DNA of 64,000 nucleotides. Origin: Catellatospora vulcania. Its GTDB lineage: Bacteria; Actinomycetota; Actinomycetes; Mycobacteriales; Micromonosporaceae. Every line of letters begins with the position of its first letter. Position 1 is the stretch's first letter. Of this stretch, positions 45,601 through 53,003 are shown one piece after another. The position numbers and the translations under genes are program-made. The DNA lies in assembly GCF_009720385.1 (NCBI RefSeq), contig NZ_ML769303.1, positions 397,979 to 461,978 on the forward strand, written 5' to 3'. The notes under the pieces are model-generated. The model did not search any database, was not told the DNA's origin, and saw nothing but the letters and a program-made list of their open reading frames with translations.

Positions 45601-45662
45601 TGCAGTTTCGGGGAAAGTGACGGAATCGAGCCGTCGATTCCCGCAGTTTCCCCGAAACTGCA
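45601..45662 (+). repeat. palindromic repeat family A, copy 3
   Basis: Arms of 29 nt (45601-45629 and 45634-45662) with 3 mismatches, core TGCAGTTTCGGGGAAAGTG. It lies in the gap between the decarboxylase and RidA-type deaminase genes. The inner pairing GGAATCGA/TCGATTCC is an extension not seen in copies 1 and 2. Confidence 0.9.
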
Positions 45663-45695
45663 GACCGGCCGAGCCGGACGCGGCGAGGAGAGGGC

Positions 45696-46121
45696 ATGAC
45701 CGGGGCGAAGACGGTCGCGGGCAAGGCGACGCCGCGGGGGCGGTTTCCGCACGTCAAGGTCGCGGGCGGGTTCGTGTTCGTCAGTGGCACGTCCAGTCGG
45801 CGGCCGGACAACACGATCGCCGGGGCGCAGGTCGACGCGATGGGCACGACCAGCCTCGACATCCGCGAGCAGACCCGGGCGGTGATCGAGAACATCGGCG
45901 ACATCCTGCGCTCGGTCGGCGCCGACCTGTCCGACCTCGTCCAGGTCACCACGTATCTGGTCAACATGAACGACTTCGGTGGGTACAACGAGGTGTACGG
46001 CGAGTACTTCGACGCCACCGGGCCCACCCGCACCACGGTCGCGGTGCACCAGCTCCCGCACCCGCACCTGCTGATCGAGATCCAGGCTGTCGCACTGCTG
46101 CCCGAAGGAGGACCGAAGTGA
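45696..46121 (+). CDS. RidA-family protein, probable 2-aminomuconate deaminase
   Basis: A 141-residue YjgF/RidA-type protein: [66 protein letters not shown] (in parts) and [22 protein letters not shown]. The RidA-type 2-aminomuconate deaminases of aminophenol/nitrobenzoate pathways have the same size and the same [21 protein letters not shown] ending, so in this context it should convert 2-aminomuconate to 4-oxalocrotonate with release of ammonia. A general enamine deaminase role is the alternative. It begins after GGAGAGGGC following repeat A and overlaps the next gene (GTGA). Confidence 0.8.
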   Translation: MTGAKTVAGKATPRGRFPHVKVAGGFVFVSGTSSRRPDNTIAGAQVDAMGTTSLDIREQTRAVIENIGDILRSVGADLSDLVQVTTYLVNMNDFGGYNEVYGEYFDATGPTRTTVAVHQLPHPHLLIEIQAVALLPEGGPK

Positions 46122-46639
46122 CGGAGATTTCCGAGCCGGTGAGCTTCCCCGGCTGGATCGACGAGAACCAGCACCTGCTCAAGCCGCCGGTCGGCAACAA
46201 GCAGATGTTCCCCACCGGCGACGACTTCATCGTGATGGTGGTCGGCGGCCCGAACCAGCGCACCGACTTCCACGTGGACCCGTACGAGGAGTTCTTCTAC
46301 CAGATCAAGGGCACCCTGCGGATCAACCTGATGACGCCGGACGGCCCGCGGACCATCACGGTGCCCGAGGGGCACATGTGGATGCTGCCCCGGCTCACCC
46401 CGCACTCGCCGCAGCGCGAGGCCGGCTCGATCGGCCTGGTCATGGAGCGGGTCCGCGAGGAGGGCACGCTGGAGAAGTTCCGCTGGTACTGCCCGAACTG
46501 CGCGAACGTCGTGCACGAGGTGGAGCTGCAGGTGCGCGACATCGTCGCCGACCTGCCCCCGGTCTTCACCGCGTTCTACGACAGCGAGCAGGCCCGCACC
46601 TGCGCCAAGTGCGGCACGCTGCACCCGGGCAAGGGCTGA
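46118..46639 (+). CDS. 3-hydroxyanthranilate 3,4-dioxygenase
   Basis: A 173-residue Fe(II) cupin dioxygenase (HAO), opening 3-hydroxyanthranilate to 2-amino-3-carboxymuconate semialdehyde (ACMS). [21 protein letters not shown] supplies the metal His and Glu; [18 protein letters not shown] the second His. The C-terminal rubredoxin-like pairs CPNC and CAKC form the second iron site present in bacterial enzymes. The GTG overlaps the RidA stop, and the last base of its stop is the first base of the decarboxylase ATG (TGATG). Confidence 0.93.
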   Translation: MTEISEPVSFPGWIDENQHLLKPPVGNKQMFPTGDDFIVMVVGGPNQRTDFHVDPYEEFFYQIKGTLRINLMTPDGPRTITVPEGHMWMLPRLTPHSPQREAGSIGLVMERVREEGTLEKFRWYCPNCANVVHEVELQVRDIVADLPPVFTAFYDSEQARTCAKCGTLHPGKG

Positions 46640-47643
46640 TGGCCCCCGTCGTCGACGTGCACACCCACGTCGTGCCGCAGGGCTGGCCGGAGCTGTCGTC
46701 GGCGTGCGGCGGCGACGACTGGCCCTGGCTGCGGGTCGACTCCGAACGCGCCGCCATGATCATGATCGGGGAGACCGAGTTCCGCCCGATCGGCGCGCAG
46801 TGCTGGGACGCGCCGACCCGGCTGTCCGACATGGCCGACGACGGCGTGGACGTCCAGGTCGTGTCCCCGACGCCGGTGTTCTTCTCCTATGAGCGCCCCG
46901 CCGACCAGGCGATGAAGGTGGCCCGCATCTTCAACGACCTGGCCCTGGAGGTCTGCGCCGCGGGCGGCGACCGGCTGGTGCCGTTCTGCCAGGTGCCGCT
47001 GCAGGACCCGGACCTCGCCTGCGCCGAACTGGACCGCAGCCTGGCCAACGGGCACGTCGGCGTCGAGATCGGCAACCACGTCGGCGACCGCGACCTCGAC
47101 GACGCGGGCATCGTGCAGTTCCTGCAGCACTGCGCGCAGGTCGGGGTGCCGGTGTTCGTGCACCCCTGGGACATGCCGACCGGGCCGCGCCTGGACCGGT
47201 GGATGGCCCGCTGGCTCACCGGCATGCCCGCCGAGACCCACCTGTCGGTGCTGTCGATGATCCTCGGCGGGGTGTTCGACCAGGTCCCGGAGACGCTGCG
47301 GCTGTGCTTCGCGCACGGCGGCGGCAGCTTCCCGTTCTGGCTGGGCCGGGCCGACAACGCCTGGCACCGGCGCGGCGACGTGGTACGCGGGCAGTCCGCG
47401 CTGCCGCCCAGCCACTACACGCACCGCTTCTCCGTCGACACCGTGGTGTTCGACCCGGCCGCGTTGCGGCTGCTGGTGGACACGATGGGGGAGGACCGGG
47501 TGCTGCTGGGCAGCGACTACCCGTACCCGCTGGGCGAGCGCCCGGTCGGGGCGGTGGTGCGCAAGTCCGACTTCCTCACCGACGCCCAGCGCGCCAAGCT
47601 GCTCGGCGGCAACGCGCTGGCCTTCCTGGGGAGGGCCGCATGA
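46639..47643 (+). CDS. 2-amino-3-carboxymuconate-6-semialdehyde decarboxylase (ACMSD)
   Basis: A 334-residue amidohydrolase-family decarboxylase. VDVHTHVVPQGW carries the HxH zinc site; DDWPWLRVD and MADDGVDVQVVSPTPVFFSYERP are conserved ACMSD blocks; FAHGGGSFPFWLGR and VLLGSDYPYPLGE supply the remaining His and catalytic Asp. It diverts ACMS from spontaneous quinolinate formation to 2-aminomuconate semialdehyde. The TGATG junction with the dioxygenase gene indicates coupling. The alternative, a different amidohydrolase decarboxylase, is unlikely given the neighbours. Confidence 0.93.
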   Translation: MAPVVDVHTHVVPQGWPELSSACGGDDWPWLRVDSERAAMIMIGETEFRPIGAQCWDAPTRLSDMADDGVDVQVVSPTPVFFSYERPADQAMKVARIFNDLALEVCAAGGDRLVPFCQVPLQDPDLACAELDRSLANGHVGVEIGNHVGDRDLDDAGIVQFLQHCAQVGVPVFVHPWDMPTGPRLDRWMARWLTGMPAETHLSVLSMILGGVFDQVPETLRLCFAHGGGSFPFWLGRADNAWHRRGDVVRGQSALPPSHYTHRFSVDTVVFDPAALRLLVDTMGEDRVLLGSDYPYPLGERPVGAVVRKSDFLTDAQRAKLLGGNALAFLGRAA

Positions 47644-47684
47644 GCGAACGCGCCGGCGGCGGCCGCAGCGAGGAGGAGGCGTGA
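47640..47684 (+). other. 14-codon open frame bridging ACMSD and formamidase genes
   Basis: The frame MSERAGGGRSEEEA opens with an ATG overlapping the ACMSD stop (ATGA) and ends in a TGA overlapping the formamidase GTG (GTGA). It contains the GAGGAGGAG ribosome binding site of the next gene. Probably a coupling device, not a functional peptide. Confidence 0.35.
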
Positions 47685-48421
47685 GCGAGGACCGTTCCGT
47701 GCTCACCCGCGAGGCGGTCGCCCCGGATCTCGCCCTGCGCTACGGTCCGCGGCCCGAACACGTCGCCGACGCCTGGTGCGGCGACGCGCGGGCCGCCGCC
47801 CGGCCGCTGGTCGTGATCGTGCACGGCGGTTTCTGGCGGCCGGAGTATGACCGTGCCCACACCCGCCCGATGGCCGCCGCGATCCGCGACGCGGGCTGGA
47901 CGGTGGTGTCCGTCGAGTACCGCCGCGAGCCCGGCGATCCGGACGCGACAGTCCGCGACGTCGCCGACGCGCTCGCCGTCATACCTGGTGAGCTGGGCGG
48001 ACACGACGGGAGGGTGATCACCGTCGGGCATTCGGCGGGCGGTCACCTGGTGCTGTGGGCGGCGATCGCCGCCCCGGCGCCGCAGCAGGCCGGTACGCTG
48101 GCCCTGGCGCCGGTGGCAGACCTGCGACTGGCCCAGCGGCTGGAACTCGACGGCGGCGCGGTCGTCGATTTCCTGGGCGCGGACGCATCGACCCGCGAGG
48201 ATCTCGATCCGGCCCGGCTGCCCGCACCCGCGGACCCGACGGTGCTGGTCCACGGGGTGTCGGACGCGATCGTGCCGATCGCCGTGGCCGAGTCGTACGC
48301 CGCCGGGCAGCCCGGCAGCAGGCTCGTCGCGGTGCCCGGCGCGGCCCATTTCGGGGTCATCGACCCGCTGTCGGCGGCCTGGCCGACGGTGCTCGCCGAG
48401 CTGTCGCGGCTGGGTGACTGA
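47681..48421 (+). CDS. alpha/beta hydrolase, probable arylformamidase (kynurenine formamidase)
   Basis: A 246-residue esterase-like protein. LVVIVHGGFWRPEYDRAH matches the HGG(F/Y)W oxyanion motif of kynurenine formamidases, VGHSAGGHLVLW is the nucleophile elbow (Ser about residue 113), VLVHGVSDAIVPI gives the acid, and PGAAHFGVID the His (about 225). It is the only candidate in the cluster to hydrolyse N-formylkynurenine. It is unrelated to the metal-dependent KynB and belongs to the eukaryote-like alpha/beta-hydrolase type. Start GTG follows GAGGAGGAGGC. It is the last gene of the cluster. Confidence 0.78.
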   Translation: MSEDRSVLTREAVAPDLALRYGPRPEHVADAWCGDARAAARPLVVIVHGGFWRPEYDRAHTRPMAAAIRDAGWTVVSVEYRREPGDPDATVRDVADALAVIPGELGGHDGRVITVGHSAGGHLVLWAAIAAPAPQQAGTLALAPVADLRLAQRLELDGGAVVDFLGADASTREDLDPARLPAPADPTVLVHGVSDAIVPIAVAESYAAGQPGSRLVAVPGAAHFGVIDPLSAAWPTVLAELSRLGD

Positions 48422-48510
48422 GACGGCACGCGACCACCCCTGAGCAGGTGGCCGCGTCCGCTCCGCTAGCGTTGAGACGTTCATTCGAACCGAGCCGGGG
48501 GGCTTCCACG

Positions 48511-48798
48511 GTGTCCACGCCAGATCTACCCGATCTGCTGATCTACGCAGGCATCCCGCTCGCGGTGATCGCGATCATCTTTGCACTGGTCTATGCGGCC
48601 GGCGGCCGCAACGCCAAGCGGTACCGGCCCGGCCGGCCGTACGAGTTCGCGCCGGTGTGGTTCCTCGCCCGGCCCGAATCGGACGGACCGGAGGCGCAGC
48701 ACGCGGCGCTGGACGCGGCCGCTCGCGCGGAGCTGACCGCGGCCGGCGACATCACGCCGGTCGTGGACGTGACAGGGGGCGCAAGTGACCGCTGGTGA
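48511..48798 (+). CDS. small single-pass membrane protein, CtaJ-like
   Basis: A 95-residue protein with one membrane segment (LLIYAGIPLAVIAIIFALVYAAG, about residues 8-30) and a soluble tail with RYRPGRPYEFAPVWFLARPE. That tail resembles the actinobacterial aa3-type cytochrome oxidase accessory subunit CtaJ, from memory, but the match is not verified, and no oxidase gene is nearby except SURF1. It overlaps the DUF5130 gene by 14 nt. The GTG at 48511 follows GCCGGGGGG; the longer frame to 48448 has no ribosome binding site. Confidence 0.65.
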   Translation: MSTPDLPDLLIYAGIPLAVIAIIFALVYAAGGRNAKRYRPGRPYEFAPVWFLARPESDGPEAQHAALDAAARAELTAAGDITPVVDVTGGASDRW

Positions 48799-49186
48799 CC
48801 ACTACGCCGTGTCCAGCACGGCGGTGCTCGACGGGCCGTTCACGACCCGTCAGCTGCTGCGGCTCGACGACGCGCTGCGCAAGGCCGACGAGAACACCGG
48901 CCTGACCTTCAGCGTGTACGTCGGCGAGGTCGACGAGCCGGTGCGCGAGGGGGCCGAGCTGCTGCACGCCCGCCTGGCACACCCGGCGGAGTCGGTGCTC
49001 ATCGCCGTCGCGCCGGGCCAGCGCCAGCTGGAGATCGTCACCGGGTCGCAGGCCCGCAAGCGTCTGTCGGACCGCGACTGCAAGCTGGCCGCGCTGTCCA
49101 TGGCGGCCTCGTTCGGCGGCGGCGACCTGGCCGGCGGCCTGGTCAGCGGCCTCGCCCAGCTCACCGGTCTGGCCGGCAAGTCCTGA
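48785..49186 (+). CDS. DUF5130 family protein (TPM-like domain)
   Basis: A 133-residue cytoplasmic or membrane-associated protein. LLRLDDALRKADENTGLTFSVYVGEV and VLIAVAPGQRQLEIVTGSQARKRLSDRDCKLAALSMAASFGGGDLAGGLVSGLAQL (in parts) match the TPM-fold DUF5130 family that precedes pepN in actinobacteria (M. tuberculosis Rv2468c). Function unknown. GTG at 48785 lies inside the end of the small membrane protein gene, so the two are coupled; a link to membrane processes is suggested by that pairing only. Confidence 0.75.
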   Translation: MTAGDHYAVSSTAVLDGPFTTRQLLRLDDALRKADENTGLTFSVYVGEVDEPVREGAELLHARLAHPAESVLIAVAPGQRQLEIVTGSQARKRLSDRDCKLAALSMAASFGGGDLAGGLVSGLAQLTGLAGKS

Positions 49187-49198
49187 CGGCAGGCACGG

Positions 49199-49233
49199 AA
49201 AAGGGGCCGGACGCGATGCGTCCGGCCCCTTTC
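49199..49233. terminator. bidirectional terminator
   Basis: Perfect 15-bp stem AAAGGGGCCGGACGC (49200-49214) / GCGTCCGGCCCCTTT (49218-49232) with a GAT loop, between convergent DUF5130 and pepN. A-run on the left and T-run on the right serve both strands. Confidence 0.88.
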
Positions 49234-49241
49234 GCTTCCGC

Positions 49242-51797
49242 TCAGGAGGCCGCGGCGTCCTTGGCGCGGGCCTTCATGGCACGCAGCACCCGGTCGTTGC
49301 CCTCGGCCATGAGCCGGCGCAGCGGGCCGGGGTGGCCCTCCTCGGCCAGCCACGCCTCCGCCGCGGACACGGTCTGCGGGGACACGTCGAGCACCGGGTA
49401 GGCGAGCACCACGAACTCCTGGGCCGGTTCGCTGTCCCGGGCCGCCCACACGCCCGCCACCTCGGCGAAGAACCGCGGCGTGTACGGCGCGGTCAGCTCC
49501 GCCTGAGCCGAGTGCTGGAAGCCCTGGATCAGCGCCCGGTTGCGCCAGTTCGGCAGCGCCGTCGGGCCGGTCAGCTCGGCCCACACCGCGGCCTTGTTCG
49601 CAGGCGTCGGGATCAGCGCGTACGCGAGCGCGGCGCCCATGTCGCCGGAGGCGGTCCGGTCGGCGTCGTGCTCGGCCTGGATGATCGACGGGTCGACGCC
49701 GCCGTTGGCGACCAGGCACTGCACCAGCTGCCAGCGCAGCTCGCCGGCGATGGTGATGCCGTCGGGCACCCCGGTGCCGGTGAGCCAGCCCTGCAGCGTG
49801 GCCAGGTCGTTGCTGCCGCGGGCCGCGCTGATGAAGGCCCGCGTCCAGGCGAGCTGGAAGCCGCTGCCGGGCTCGGCGACGGCCAGCGCGGCCTTGGCGG
49901 TGTCGGCCAGCTTCGCCCAGCCCGTCGGCGCCCAGGCCGGGTCGGCGTACTGGGTGAGCACGAGCTGGACCTGGCGCAGCGTGGCGGTGACCAGGTTGAT
50001 GTCGCGCTCGCCCGGCAGGGCGTTGGTGACCAGGGCCACGTAGTCGCGGGCGGCCATCTCCGCGTCGCGGACCATGTCCCATGCGGCGGCCCAGCACAGC
50101 GCCCGCGCCAGCGACGAGTCGAACCCGCTCAGGTTGCCGACCACCGTCGCCAGCGAGCGCTCGTCCAGGCGCAGCTTGGTGTAGGTGAGGTCGTCGTCGT
50201 TGAGCAGCAGCACGTCCGCGGCCTTGCGGCCCGCCAGCTCCGCGAGCACCGTCTCCGCGCCGGCGACGTCGGTCTCGATCCGCTCGCGGCGCACCAGTGC
50301 GCCGTCCACGAGGTCGTACAGGCCGACGGCGAGGTGGTGCGGGCGCAGCGTCGGGTGGCTCTCCGGCGCGGTCTGCAGCACGGTGACCTGCCGGTACGTG
50401 CCGTCCTTGGCGATCTCCACGACCGGGCGCAGCGTGTTGACCTGGGCGGTCTCCAGCCAGGCCGCGGCGAACTCGCGAAGCTCGCGGCCGGAGGCCGCCT
50501 CCAGCGCCGAGAGCAGGTCGCCGAAGGTGGCGTTGCCCCAGGCGTGCTGCTTGAAGTAGGAGCGCAGGCCGGTGACGAACGCGTCGATGCCGACGTACGC
50601 CACGAGCTGCTTGATCACGCTGGCGCCCTTGGCGTACGTGATGCCGTCGAAGTTGACCTCGACCGCGTCCACGTCGGGCATGTCGCAGTAGACCGGGTGC
50701 GTGCTGGAGAGCTGGTCCTGGCCGTAGCCCCAGTTCTTGCGCAGTGACAGGAACGTGGTCCAGGCGTCGGAGAAGCGGGTCGCCTCGGCGTTGCACCAGT
50801 GCGACGCCCACTCGGCGAACGACTCGTTCAGCCACAGGTCGTCCCACCAGCGCATGGTGACCAGGTCACCGAACCACATGTGGGCCAGCTCGTGCAGGAT
50901 CGTGTTGGCCCGCTGCTCGCGCTCGAAGTCGGTGACCTCGCTGCGGAAGATGTAGGACGCGTCGGCGTGGGTGACGCAGCCGAAGTTCTCCATCGCGCCC
51001 GCGTTGAACTCGGGCACCCACAGCTGGTCGTACTTGGGCAGCGGGTAGCGCACGCCGAACTGCGCCTGGAAGAAGTCGAAGCCCTGCTTGGTGATCTCGA
51101 ACAGCTCGTCGGGCTCCAGGTACTCGGCCATCGAGGCGCGGCAGTACACGCCCAGGTCGATGCCGTCGTGCGTGGTCCGCACCTCGTGGTACGGCCCGGC
51201 GCACAGCGCGGTGACGTACGTCGACATGCGCGCCGACTGCTCGAAGTGGACGGTCTTGCCGAAGCCCTCGGTGGTGACCGACGCGACGGGCGCGTTGGAG
51301 ACGACCTTCCAGTGCTTGGGAACCACGGCGTGCCAGGTGTAGACCGACTTCAGGTCGGGCTGGTCGAAGCACGCGAAGACCTTCTGCGCGTCCGCGGTCT
51401 CGAACTGGCTGTAGAGGTAGACCTCCTTGTCCGCCGGGTCGACCGCGCGGTGCAGGCCCTGACCCTGCTGCGAGAACGGGTAGTCCGCCTCGACCACGAG
51501 CGTGTTCTGCCCGGCCAGCTCCGGCAGCACCAGGCCGGTCTCGGCCGTCCAGGCGCTGGTGTCCAGCGCGACGCCGTTCAGCTCGGCCCGAGCGATCTTG
51601 CTCGCGGCGACCTCGATGAAGGTGCCCGCACCCGGCTGCGCGGCGGTGAACTTCACCGTCGTCACGCTGCGGAACGTGCCGTCGCCGGGGTTGCCGGCCC
51701 CGTCGGTGAGGTCCAGCGAGATGTCGTACGAGTTGACGTCCAGCAACCGAGCCCTGTCGGCGGCCTCGGCCTGGGAGAGATTGCGCGTACCGGTCAC
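49242..51797 (-). CDS. pepN: aminopeptidase N (PepN, M1 family)
   Basis: An 851-residue zinc aminopeptidase. The substrate motif GAMENFG (about residues 263-269) and the catalytic HELAHMWFGDLVTMRWWDDLWLNESFAEW, where HExxH plus the downstream Glu coordinate zinc, are intact. The C-terminal half is the helical ERAP1-like domain of actinobacterial PepN. It removes N-terminal residues from peptides and completes the degradation pathway started by Clp. Start GTG at 51797 follows AGGAG with long spacing. Equivalent to M. tuberculosis Rv2467. It is divergent from the thioredoxin-fold gene across 164 bp. Confidence 0.95.
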   Translation of the reverse strand: MTGTRNLSQAEAADRARLLDVNSYDISLDLTDGAGNPGDGTFRSVTTVKFTAAQPGAGTFIEVAASKIARAELNGVALDTSAWTAETGLVLPELAGQNTLVVEADYPFSQQGQGLHRAVDPADKEVYLYSQFETADAQKVFACFDQPDLKSVYTWHAVVPKHWKVVSNAPVASVTTEGFGKTVHFEQSARMSTYVTALCAGPYHEVRTTHDGIDLGVYCRASMAEYLEPDELFEITKQGFDFFQAQFGVRYPLPKYDQLWVPEFNAGAMENFGCVTHADASYIFRSEVTDFEREQRANTILHELAHMWFGDLVTMRWWDDLWLNESFAEWASHWCNAEATRFSDAWTTFLSLRKNWGYGQDQLSSTHPVYCDMPDVDAVEVNFDGITYAKGASVIKQLVAYVGIDAFVTGLRSYFKQHAWGNATFGDLLSALEAASGRELREFAAAWLETAQVNTLRPVVEIAKDGTYRQVTVLQTAPESHPTLRPHHLAVGLYDLVDGALVRRERIETDVAGAETVLAELAGRKAADVLLLNDDDLTYTKLRLDERSLATVVGNLSGFDSSLARALCWAAAWDMVRDAEMAARDYVALVTNALPGERDINLVTATLRQVQLVLTQYADPAWAPTGWAKLADTAKAALAVAEPGSGFQLAWTRAFISAARGSNDLATLQGWLTGTGVPDGITIAGELRWQLVQCLVANGGVDPSIIQAEHDADRTASGDMGAALAYALIPTPANKAAVWAELTGPTALPNWRNRALIQGFQHSAQAELTAPYTPRFFAEVAGVWAARDSEPAQEFVVLAYPVLDVSPQTVSAAEAWLAEEGHPGPLRRLMAEGNDRVLRAMKARAKDAAAS

Positions 51798-51961
51798 GGC
51801 GTGTTAACTCCTGTCGGCTGCGGTCGTGAGCAGCATGGAGGGCAGTGTCGCTGCCCAGAGCAGTCTTTCATCACGTCCCGGGTGAGGGCGCGAAGTAACT
51901 GTTTCACATTGTGTCTTAGGGGCGTGGCTAAGGTCACGCGCCGGAGTGAAACCGCCGCGTC

Positions 51962-52609
51962 ATGATTCACCACATGACCCCTGTTGGTGAAACCCCCTCC
52001 TCGGTCGGCATGTGGTTCGACCCGATCTGCCCCTGGGCGTGGATGACCTCACGCTGGCTGCTGGAGGTCGAGCAGGTCCGCCCGGTGCGGGTGGACTTCC
52101 ACGTGATGAGCCTGTCCGTGCTCAACCAGGGCCGCGACGTGCCGGAGCAGTACCAGCGGCTGATGGAGCGCGGCTGGGGTCCGGTGCGGGTGTGCATCGC
52201 GGCCGCCCGCAAGTACGGCGACCACGTGCTGCGCGACCTCTACACCGCCCTGGGCACCCGCATCCACCTGGGCAAGCAGGAGCTGGGCCCGGAGCTGTAC
52301 GCCGCCGCCCTCACCGACGCCGGGCTAGACCCCGCGCTGGCCGCGGCCGCGGACGAGACCGTGCACGACGACCTGCTCGTGGAGAGTCACAACGCGGGCA
52401 TGAAGCCGGTCGGCACCGACGTGGGCACCCCCGTGATCCACACGGACGGCCCGGACGGCGAGCGCATCGCGTTCTTCGGCCCCGTCGTGACGCCCGCCCC
52501 CAAGGGCGAGGCCGCGGGACGGCTCTGGGACGGCGTGCTGCTGGTGGCCGGGATCCCCGGCTTCTACGAGCTCAAGCGCAGCCGCGAGCTCGGTCCGATC
52601 TTCGACTGA
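51962..52609 (+). CDS. DsbA-like thioredoxin-fold protein, Rv2466c (mycothiol-dependent nitroreductase) family
   Basis: A 215-residue protein matching Rv2466c: GMWFDPICPWAWMTSRWLLEVEQVRPVRVDFHVMSL, RDVPEQYQRLMERGWGPVRVCIAAA, LGTRIHLGKQELG and VGTPVIHTDG. The active-site motif, CPWCW in Rv2466c as I recall it, is CPWAW here, so the resolving cysteine is absent and the enzyme should be monothiol. Homologues reduce mycothiol-linked substrates and activate nitro-prodrugs. The start is ATG 51962 or 51974; CATGAT 7 nt before the latter could make it leaderless. It lies divergently from pepN, in the M. tuberculosis order. Confidence 0.85.
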   Translation: MIHHMTPVGETPSSVGMWFDPICPWAWMTSRWLLEVEQVRPVRVDFHVMSLSVLNQGRDVPEQYQRLMERGWGPVRVCIAAARKYGDHVLRDLYTALGTRIHLGKQELGPELYAAALTDAGLDPALAAAADETVHDDLLVESHNAGMKPVGTDVGTPVIHTDGPDGERIAFFGPVVTPAPKGEAAGRLWDGVLLVAGIPGFYELKRSRELGPIFD

Positions 52610-52716
52610 GGTCCGGCCGACCGGCCTACCGCGCAGGGGCGACCTTTTCCGCGCGCCCGCTCGTTGGTGAGGTGGACCACTTTCACCACTTCACCGACGA
52701 GTCGGGAGAACAGATC

Positions 52717-52923
52717 ATGGCGGACGTCGCCGCGGACCCCTGGCGCCTGGACGCACCCGCCCAGGCCGTCACGGACAGCCTGGGCACCTCCTGCTTCACC
52801 GTCGAGGAGAGCAGGTGGGCGACCTGGCAGCCGAACCTGCCCGCCGAGATCGCCGCTTTCCTCGCCGAGCCGGTCCTGGTCGGCGCCTCGCCCGCCGGCT
52901 TCGGAGTCACCCGGCGCCGCTGA
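52717..52923 (+). CDS. small protein of unknown function (68 residues)
   Basis: An ATG at 52717 with GGGAGA 9 nt upstream opens ADVAADPWRLDAPAQAVTDSL and runs to ASPAGFGVTRRR. The third-position GC content is very high throughout, which supports real coding. It has one Cys, several Trp, and a basic C-terminus. No homologue is recognised. The short length, DPWRLD start and Ser/Thr/Cys-containing middle could suggest a ribosomally made precursor peptide, but no modification enzyme is nearby, so this is speculation. Confidence 0.5.
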   Translation: MADVAADPWRLDAPAQAVTDSLGTSCFTVEESRWATWQPNLPAEIAAFLAEPVLVGASPAGFGVTRRR

Positions 52924-53003
52924 GCGCGCAGCCACGCCACGCCGCCGTCCACCTTCCGGGGCCATCCCGTCCCAGCCGGTGGACGGCGGTAGCGTGAGCA
53001 GCC

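Noticed and set aside
37779-48421. Tryptophan cluster as NAD (quinolinate) biosynthesis genes
   Set aside because: No quinolinate phosphoribosyltransferase is nearby, whereas ACMSD, dehydrogenase, deaminase and the lower meta-pathway genes are present, which all point to catabolism.
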